The position numbers were made by a program, and so were the translations under genes. From CAYGKP01 sp964350605 (lineage in GTDB: Bacteria; Bacteroidota; Bacteroidia; Cytophagales; JAAEPT01), in contig CAYGKP010000066.1 in NCBI GenBank assembly GCA_964350605.1, positions 1 to 11,757 of the forward strand: 11,757 nt of DNA, given 5' to 3'. Numbering within the stretch: position 1 is the stretch's first letter; each line of letters starts with the position of its first letter. Below, piece after piece: positions 7,098 to 11,757 of this stretch. Under the pieces are notes generated by a model, which had not been told where the DNA came from, searched no databases, and saw only the letters and a program-made list of their open reading frames with translations.

Positions 7098-8477
7098 ATG
7101 ACACGCCGTACTGCCTTTTTCTTCTCCTGCCTTGCGGCTGTCGCGTTCGCGAGCTGTTCCGGCCCTTCGAGTTCTTATTCCAACCAAGGCCAACGCCTGG
7201 AAGCCGAAGGCCACCACCAGGAGGCCGCGCATTTCTACATGCAGTCGCTGCGCGGCGATATGAACAACGTCGATGCGCGCTTGGGCCTTCGCGGCGCGGG
7301 CCAAAAGGTCTTGGATCAGAAGCTCGGCGAATTCTGGCGGTCCCACTCAGTCGAGCAGCACAAGCAAGCCCTCGCAAGCTATCAAGACGCTAAGGCTTAT
7401 TACGACGAGGTCAATTACTATAACATCCAGCTCAACTTCCCGAGCCACTACGAGGGCTTCTATCAGGAGTCGAAGAAGGCCTACTTGGACGAGTTGTATG
7501 AGGAAGCCCAAGGCTACTTGGATGCGGGCGACTACGATTCAGCCGAGGAAATTTTCATTGAAATGGCGGCCATCGACCCCAAGTACAAGGACGTCAAAAC
7601 CCTCAAGCGCGTGGCGAACCTCGAGCCGCTGTACCAGCAAGGCTTGGAGGCGATGAGCCTCGACCACTGGCGCCAAGCCTACAAGGCGTTCGACGAGATT
7701 TACCAGACCGACAAGGGATACAAGGACGTGGCCCAGAAGCGCAACGAGTGCAAGGAGGAAGCGATCCTCAGTGTCGGCGTATTGCCCTTCATCAATGAAA
7801 CCAGCACGACCGGCATCGAGCGGGACGTGTCGGGCTTTGTGATTTCCGAATTGGCAGGGGCCCGCGGCTCCATGCTCCAATTGGTTGATCGCGAGCACAT
7901 CGACAAAGTCATTGAAGAGCAAAAGCTCGGCCTTTCGGGACTGGTGGACGAAGCTTCGGCTGCCCGGGCGGGTGAGTTGATCGGTGTGAAATCGGTCTTG
8001 ATCTCCGAGGTGACCAGCTACAACGAGCAGCCCCTTCGCACCAATACCCAAAACAAGACGGCCTACATCCCCCGTCAGGTGCGTCAGTCGAATCCCTACA
8101 CGGGGCAGACCTTCTTCCAGACGGTATATGACCCGGTAAGCTATCAGGAGACTACCAGCAGTGCGCGGGCAGAAGTGACGTTGAAATACCGTCTGATCTC
8201 CTCGGAGACGGGCGAAATCCTGACCACCGGTACGGTGAATATGGTTGAGACTGAGGAGGTCCGCTTCTCGAAGTACGACGGCGATTATCGCCAGCTCAGC
8301 CCAACAGCCAACCCGGCCAGTGGCAGCAGCTTCAGTCGCACCACCCGCGAATTCCAAGAGCTATTCACCACCAACCGCACGACGCGCAGCCTCGAGCAAG
8401 TGCGCTCGGCTCTGTTCAACAAGCTGGCGCATAAAGTATCGGAAGACATTTTGAGTTATGATGCCTCGCGCGAGTAG
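7098..8477 (+). CDS. Outer-membrane lipoprotein with TPR-like repeats and a CsgG-like domain
   Basis: A 459-residue lipoprotein precursor. Signal peptide 1-19 ends in the lipobox FASC, so the mature chain should start at lipidated C20. The N-terminal half is helical and TPR-like: about 26-65, then two related units whose YKDV ends fall at 163-166 and 208-211. From about 223 the sequence follows the CsgG superfamily pattern: SVGVLPFINET at 225-235, VISELAGARGSMLQLVDREHIDKV and ARAGELIGVKSVLISEVTSY, then a beta-rich region of alternating Thr/Ser and a C-terminal helix. CsgG-superfamily proteins form or help assemble outer-membrane rings and channels. No curli genes are nearby, so a curli role is not supported. 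The first gene of a lipoprotein triplet, it overlaps the next by 20 nt. Confidence 0.8.
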   Translation: MTRRTAFFFSCLAAVAFASCSGPSSSYSNQGQRLEAEGHHQEAAHFYMQSLRGDMNNVDARLGLRGAGQKVLDQKLGEFWRSHSVEQHKQALASYQDAKAYYDEVNYYNIQLNFPSHYEGFYQESKKAYLDELYEEAQGYLDAGDYDSAEEIFIEMAAIDPKYKDVKTLKRVANLEPLYQQGLEAMSLDHWRQAYKAFDEIYQTDKGYKDVAQKRNECKEEAILSVGVLPFINETSTTGIERDVSGFVISELAGARGSMLQLVDREHIDKVIEEQKLGLSGLVDEASAARAGELIGVKSVLISEVTSYNEQPLRTNTQNKTAYIPRQVRQSNPYTGQTFFQTVYDPVSYQETTSSARAEVTLKYRLISSETGEILTTGTVNMVETEEVRFSKYDGDYRQLSPTANPASGSSFSRTTREFQELFTTNRTTRSLEQVRSALFNKLAHKVSEDILSYDASRE

Positions 8478-9855
8478 ACTTCTATTCCTGGCGGCAACGC
8501 TAGCTGCTTTCTTGACCGCGTGTGGCGGTTCGAAGCCTTCGGGTTCGACCACGCAAGCCGCCAACCCCAAGCCAAGCTGGATCAGCGAGCGGCCCATCAG
8601 CAGCATTTATTACGTAGGCATCGGCCAGGCCTCCAAGCAGGTCTTTGGCCCTTCGGCCTATGACATGGCCAAGCGCAGCGCGCTGAACGAAATGGCCTCG
8701 GAGATCACTGTGAAGATCGAGGGTACAGGCGTGCTCTCAACCATCGAAAGCAATTCGGGCTTCCAGGAGGATTACATCCAATACATCCGCGCCAAAACGA
8801 ACGAGGAGCTGGAAGGCTACGAACTCGCGGGCAAGTGGGAGGACGAGAACGAGATTTGGGTCTATTACCGCCTGAGCAAGGCCGAGCACGAACGCATCAA
8901 GCGCGAGAAGCGCGAGAAGGCCCAGAAGATTGCCTTTGACCATTTCAAGGAGGCCAAGAGCTATGAACGCTCCGGCGACCTGCAATCGGCGACGACCAGC
9001 TACGCCAACGCGATCTACGCCCTGCGCGATTATTTGAACGAGCCGAACGAGATGCTCGACGTGGACGGCGGCGGACGTGTCCAATTGGCCACCGATTCCT
9101 ATCAGGCGATTTACTCCTACGTGACCCGCACCAAGCTGACCGCTTCGCCCACTGGGCTCACGATGAAAAAGGGCATGCAGACCCAAGGGATGGTCGACAT
9201 CCAAGCCACATACAATGGCGTGCCAGCCACCAGTTTGCCACTCCTCTACAAGTTTTCGCTCGGCGATGGAAAGCTGAACGAAGGCCAAACCACCGATGCA
9301 GCGGGCCATGCCCAACTGATCGTATCGACCCTGCGCTCGAACCTCAAGAAGCAGGAAGTGGAAATTTCGGTCGATCCAGCGGCGTTGACTGCGGGCATTC
9401 CTAAGGACCCGATGATCCAGAAGCTCTTCGCCGAGATGAAGCCCTCGCGGACCACGGTGCCCATCACCGTGCAGATGCCAAGCGCCTACCTAGTGACCTC
9501 CGAAAGCAACCTGGGCGGCTACATGGATGGCAACCCCTTGGGCACGCACTTCAAGAAAATTCTCGCCGAGGAAGGCTTTTCGTTCGCCACGGACATTTAC
9601 GCGGCCGACCTGAAGATCTACGTAGAAGGCCAGACCCGCGAGGGCTCCGAGATGTCGGGTATGTTTACCTCGTTCTTGGACGTGACGGTCACCGTCACCA
9701 ACCTTTCGGAAGGTAGTGTAGTCTACAAGGGAGCGGCCACGGGCCTCAAAGGTTCGCACCTTTCCTACGAACGCGCCGGAATCGAGGCCTATCAGAAGGC
9801 CGAAAAGAAACTTCGTAGTGATCTGATAGACAAGATGTTACGTGCTATTCTCTAG
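8458..9855 (+). CDS. LPP20-type multidomain lipoprotein
   Basis: A 465-residue lipoprotein precursor with lipobox LTAC and lipidated C22. Residues about 40-140 match the LPP20 pattern: PSWI, YYVGIGQA, then an alanine-rich helix AYDMAKRSALNEMASEI and the strand EIWVYYRLSK. A charged helix (about 141-165, rich in KRE) leads into a short TPR-like pair of helices (160-195). Residues about 225-308 look like an Ig-like beta sandwich (LTASPTGLTMKKG, then DAAGHAQLIV). Residues about 335-465 form an alpha/beta domain that I cannot name; it may be distantly TolB-N or FlgT-like. ATG ATG at 8458/8461 gives two equivalent starts, both inside the end of the upstream gene, which indicates translational coupling. 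It probably sits on the periplasmic face of the outer membrane. Function unknown. Confidence 0.78.
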   Translation: MMPRASRLLFLAATLAAFLTACGGSKPSGSTTQAANPKPSWISERPISSIYYVGIGQASKQVFGPSAYDMAKRSALNEMASEITVKIEGTGVLSTIESNSGFQEDYIQYIRAKTNEELEGYELAGKWEDENEIWVYYRLSKAEHERIKREKREKAQKIAFDHFKEAKSYERSGDLQSATTSYANAIYALRDYLNEPNEMLDVDGGGRVQLATDSYQAIYSYVTRTKLTASPTGLTMKKGMQTQGMVDIQATYNGVPATSLPLLYKFSLGDGKLNEGQTTDAAGHAQLIVSTLRSNLKKQEVEISVDPAALTAGIPKDPMIQKLFAEMKPSRTTVPITVQMPSAYLVTSESNLGGYMDGNPLGTHFKKILAEEGFSFATDIYAADLKIYVEGQTREGSEMSGMFTSFLDVTVTVTNLSEGSVVYKGAATGLKGSHLSYERAGIEAYQKAEKKLRSDLIDKMLRAIL

Positions 9856-9868
9856 CTGGGCCTAGAAG

Positions 9869-9899
9869 TTTGGCACACTATCTGTAAACTGTATCCTGA
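9869..9899 (+). promoter_or_regulatory. Weak promoter candidate before the small lipoprotein gene
   Basis: In the 89-bp gap 9856-9944, which is more A+T-rich than its surroundings, TTTG at 9869-9872 is followed after 19 nt by TATCCTGA (9892-9899). The -33 part and the spacing are right; the -7 box agrees with TAnnTTTG at only half of the fixed positions. An alternative -7 box, TATCTGTA at 9879-9886, has no clear -33 partner. No terminator-like hairpin is visible here, so read-through from the preceding gene is also expected. Confidence 0.25.
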
Positions 9900-9944
9900 A
9901 GTTTTTGCTACCATCATCAAAGACGAGAACAAGTCACCAATCTC

Positions 9945-10517
9945 ATGAAACACCTTCGTACCACCACCGGCCTGATGCTTGCCGGTCTTTTAGCCCTTAC
10001 TGCTTGTGGCAAAGAAAAAGCACCGAACAAAGCGCCTAAGGGCGAGACAGAGATCAAACTCTTGTGCCACGGTAAGGAGTACCAAACCGACAAGAAGAAC
10101 TTCCGCGCCAGTGCCATCGGCGAGAGCTTAGACCAAGCGACTGCCAAGAAAAAGGCCCGCGCTAACGCCTTGAACGAATTGGCTTCGTCGATCAGCACCA
10201 CCATGAAAGGGGTGACCGACAACTACGTCAACTCGCGTGAGTTCAATAACCGCGAAGAAGTCGAGGAGCGTTTTGAGAGCCTCAGCCGCGAGGTGATCGA
10301 CCAGAAGCTGTCGGGCATCGTGACCAACTGTGAGCGTCACGTAACGACTCCCGAAGGCAAATGGAAGACCTACATCAACTTGGAGCTTTCGGCTGACGAA
10401 CTCGTCATGGCCCTCAACGAGCGCCTCTCGAAAGACGAGCGTCTGAAAATCGACTACGACTACGAGAAGTTCAAAGAGACCTTCGACAAGGAAATGGAGA
10501 AAATGGAGTCTCGCTAG
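9945..10517 (+). CDS. Small LPP20-like lipoprotein
   Basis: A 190-residue lipoprotein precursor with lipobox LTAC and lipidated C21. The core, ASAIGESLDQATAKKKARANALNELASSI (about 55-83, quoted here in outline), has the LPP20 pattern of a glycine-containing strand followed by an Ala-rich helix, and the strand WKTYINLELS at 140-149 answers EIWVYYRLSK of the larger neighbour. It therefore looks like a diverged, single-domain paralogue of the 8458-9855 product. C41 and C129 are the only other cysteines and could form a disulfide. The C-terminus is a highly charged helix ending KEMEKMESR. It is the last gene before a strong terminator. Exact function unknown. Confidence 0.75.
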   Translation: MKHLRTTTGLMLAGLLALTACGKEKAPNKAPKGETEIKLLCHGKEYQTDKKNFRASAIGESLDQATAKKKARANALNELASSISTTMKGVTDNYVNSREFNNREEVEERFESLSREVIDQKLSGIVTNCERHVTTPEGKWKTYINLELSADELVMALNERLSKDERLKIDYDYEKFKETFDKEMEKMESR

Positions 10518-10541
10518 GCCTACTGCTTTTCACTACGTACC

Positions 10542-10577
10542 GCGAGAGCCCGGCCATTGGTCGGGCTCTCGCTTTTT
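10542..10577 (+). terminator. Strong intrinsic terminator after the lipoprotein cluster
   Basis: GCGAGAGCCCG at 10542-10552 pairs perfectly with CGGGCTCTCGC at 10562-10572 (11 bp). The stem can extend by a G-T and two C-G pairs to a three-base ATT loop. TTTTT follows at 10573-10577. It begins 25 nt after the small lipoprotein stop and separates that unit from rpsP. The T tract on the opposite side is absent, so it acts on the plus strand. Confidence 0.92.
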
Positions 10578-10619
10578 CTGGCCGATGGGGCGAGTGAAAT
10601 TGCGGGGAGTCCACCTGTA

Positions 10620-10650
10620 TTGCAGGAGTGCGGGAATCGAGCTACTTTTG
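10620..10650 (+). promoter_or_regulatory. Predicted Bacteroidota-type promoter of rpsP-rimM
   Basis: TTG at 10620-10622, a 20-nt spacer and TACTTTTG at 10643-10650, an exact match to TTG-N20-TAnnTTTG. It sits just after the terminator and before a strongly expressed ribosomal protein gene, which gives a leader of roughly 75 nt. This is the best promoter in the window. Confidence 0.7.
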
Positions 10651-10698
10651 TGGCCCTCTTCGAAAACCGGGGAGGCACAACTACAAACCAACTCGAAC

Positions 10699-10715
10699 GA
10701 CGCACGGGATGCGTC
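10699..10715 (+). promoter_or_regulatory. Leader hairpin just upstream of rpsP
   Basis: GACGCA-CGGGA-TGCGTC is a perfect 6-bp inverted repeat with a 5-nt loop, within the predicted rpsP 5' leader and ending 15 nt before the ATG. No T tract follows, so it is not a terminator. It could modulate initiation or bind a ribosomal protein for autoregulation. I do not recognise it as a described leader motif. Confidence 0.3.
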
Positions 10716-10730
10716 ACATCGACTGAACCT

Positions 10731-11291
10731 ATGGCAACTCGCATTCGCCTGGCCCGCCGCGGCCGCAAAAAACAACCCATCTACGACATCATCGTAGCCG
10801 ACCAACGCGCTCCCCGCGATGGCCGCTTCATCGAGAAGTTGGGCAAATACAACCCGAACGTTCACCCCGCGAGCATCGAAATGGACACCGAGCGTGCCTT
10901 CGATTGGGTGATGAAAGGTGCACAGCCAACCGAGACCGCACGCATGCTGCTCTCGAAGTCGGGTGTCATGATGCGCAAGCACCTCCAACAGGGTGTCAGC
11001 AAAGGTGCCCTCACCCAGGAAGAAGCCGACAAGCGCATGACCGCGTGGCTCACCGAGCGCGAGAAGGGCGACCAGAAGGCCATCGACAAGCGCGTCAAGG
11101 ACGCAGAAGCGAAAGCCAAGGCCGCCCAAGACCTGGAAGAAAAAGTCCTGAAAGCCAAGCAAGAAGAAGCGGCCGCTGCCCTGGCCGCTGCGAACGCTGA
11201 ACAGGAAGTCATTGCTCAAGCTGCGCAAGAGGCGACAGCCGTTGCCGAAGCTGCGGAAAACGAGCTGCTTTCAATTAGTGTCGCGCCGACT
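10731..11291 (+). CDS. rpsP: 30S ribosomal protein S16 with long C-terminal tail, 3' end lost in assembly gap
   Basis: Residues 1 to about 80 are a clear bS16: MATRIRLARRGRKKQPIYDI, VADQRAPRDGRFIEKLGKYNP and the helix PTETARMLLSKSGVM. S16 binds 16S rRNA and helps assemble the 30S subunit. Residues about 95-178 are a charged, Ala/Glu/Lys-rich tail with a likely long helix; long tails of this kind are common in Bacteroidota S16, whereas E. coli S16 has 82 residues. 187 codons are visible, then the frame enters the N run with no stop seen. The last residues (ELLSISVAPT) differ in character from the Ala/Glu tail and may be unreliable contig-end sequence. The start is ATG 10731; the open frame further upstream runs through the promoter and terminator and is not coding. 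Confidence 0.93.
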
Positions 11292-11301
11292 NNNNNNNNN
11301 N
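11292..11301. other. Assembly gap (10 N) between rpsP and rimM
   Basis: Ten N characters. rpsP enters in the frame of 10731 and rimM leaves in a different frame (codons from 11303), so the rpsP stop and the rimM start are both missing. About 6-12 residues of RimM are expected before the first visible codon, so the true missing length is probably more than 10 bases. Confidence 0.98.
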
Positions 11302-11757
11302 CCTGGGCCAATTTGGCCGCAGCAAAGGCCTGAACGGAGAAGTCCGCTTCAACTTGGAAGTGGACGATCCGAGTGGGTACGAGGACCTCGACGTCCTGTT
11401 TCTGGAAGAGAAGGGTGCCTTGGTTCCCTATCTGATCGAACGACTGCACCTGGGCGACCGGGGCGCAAGCGTCCTGAAACTGGCCGAGGTGGAAACTCAA
11501 ACCGACGCCGCAGCCCTGAGCGGCCGCATCGCATTCCTGCCCCTCTCGGCGTTGCCGACGTTGGGGCCGGCACAATTCTACTACCATGAGGTCATCGGGT
11601 TTCAAATCGTGGACTCAGTCCGGGGCACGATTGGCCCGGTGAGCTCGGTGGTAGAAGGACCCGCCCAGGATTTATTGATTGTCGACTATCAAGGCACCGA
11701 GGTGCTGATCCCCATCGTCGAACCGCTGGTGGGGGCCATCGACCGAAAGAACAAGGT
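11302..11757 (+). CDS. rimM: RimM, 16S rRNA processing / 30S maturation factor, partial at both ends
   Basis: About 151 codons of RimM, read from 11303, with neither start nor stop in view. The N-terminal barrel domain opens with LGQFGRSKGLNGEVRF, the family signature (usually G-x-x-x-x-x-x-GLKGEV), and runs to about FLPLSALP. A PRC-barrel domain follows, from FYYHEVIGFQIVD through VSSVVEGPAQDLLIVDY to LIPIVEPLVGAIDRKNKV, where the window ends roughly 20 residues before the usual C-terminus. RimM binds S19 in the 30S head and supports 16S maturation. rpsP-rimM is a conserved order, usually followed by trmD and rplS. Confidence 0.93.

Noticed and set aside
7539..8357. 272-codon minus-strand frame inside the CsgG-type gene
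   Set aside because: Antisense shadow; the plus strand has a lipobox and family motifs.
9682..9698. 17-bp near-perfect palindrome (arms GTGACGGT / ACCGTCAC)
   Set aside because: It lies deep in coding sequence and is explained by an alternating Val-Thr run (VTVTV) encoded by similar codons.
10557..10730. Upstream extension of rpsP to 10557
   Set aside because: This would code through the terminator loop, the promoter and the leader hairpin; the conserved S16 N-terminus MATRIRL starts at 10731.
1..11757. Mobile elements, CRISPR arrays, tRNA or rRNA genes
   Set aside because: No transposase or integrase-like coding, no regularly spaced repeats and no tRNA-like cloverleaf were seen by eye.

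Overview
The window reads as a piece of chromosome from a G+C-rich member of the Bacteroidota (by eye near 60% G+C; not counted). Three independent signs point there: a fused MurF-alanine racemase protein, promoter elements of the Bacteroidota type (TTG/TTTG, about 20 nt, TAnnTTTG) instead of -35/-10 boxes, and a DUF4476 secreted protein. Genes generally lack obvious Shine-Dalgarno sequences, which also fits. I see no mobile element, CRISPR array, tRNA or rRNA.

Layout. (1) 14-2467: murF-alr fusion for peptidoglycan precursor and D-alanine supply, start close to the window edge. (2) 2492-4935: feoA-feoB ferrous iron uptake operon with a promoter and a 14-bp palindrome at the expected transcription start. 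(3) 4943-6240, minus strand: rdgB followed by a TrkA/KtrA-type potassium-channel regulatory subunit, an operon that converges on feoB with only 7 bp between the stop codons. (4) 6283-10517, plus strand: four exported envelope proteins in a row, namely a DUF4476 periplasmic protein, a TPR-CsgG-like lipoprotein, a large LPP20-type lipoprotein with a probable Ig-like segment, and a small LPP20-like lipoprotein, closed by a strong intrinsic terminator at 10542-10577. (5) 10620-11757: promoter, leader hairpin, rpsP (ribosomal protein S16) and rimM (16S rRNA processing factor). A run of 10 N at 11292-11301 hides the end of rpsP and the start of rimM, so both are incomplete.

Most of the window is housekeeping. 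The least described part is the envelope lipoprotein cluster. It combines a CsgG-superfamily lipoprotein with two LPP20-type lipoproteins, the same family combination as the Vibrio FlgO/FlgP/FlgT outer-membrane ring proteins, but with no flagellar gene in view. I propose it as a candidate outer-membrane assembly of unknown purpose. That is inference from family composition, not something the sequence proves. Secondary points of interest are a non-canonical G4 motif (NMGE) and an A8 tract in feoB, the palindrome at the feoA promoter, and the rpsP leader hairpin.
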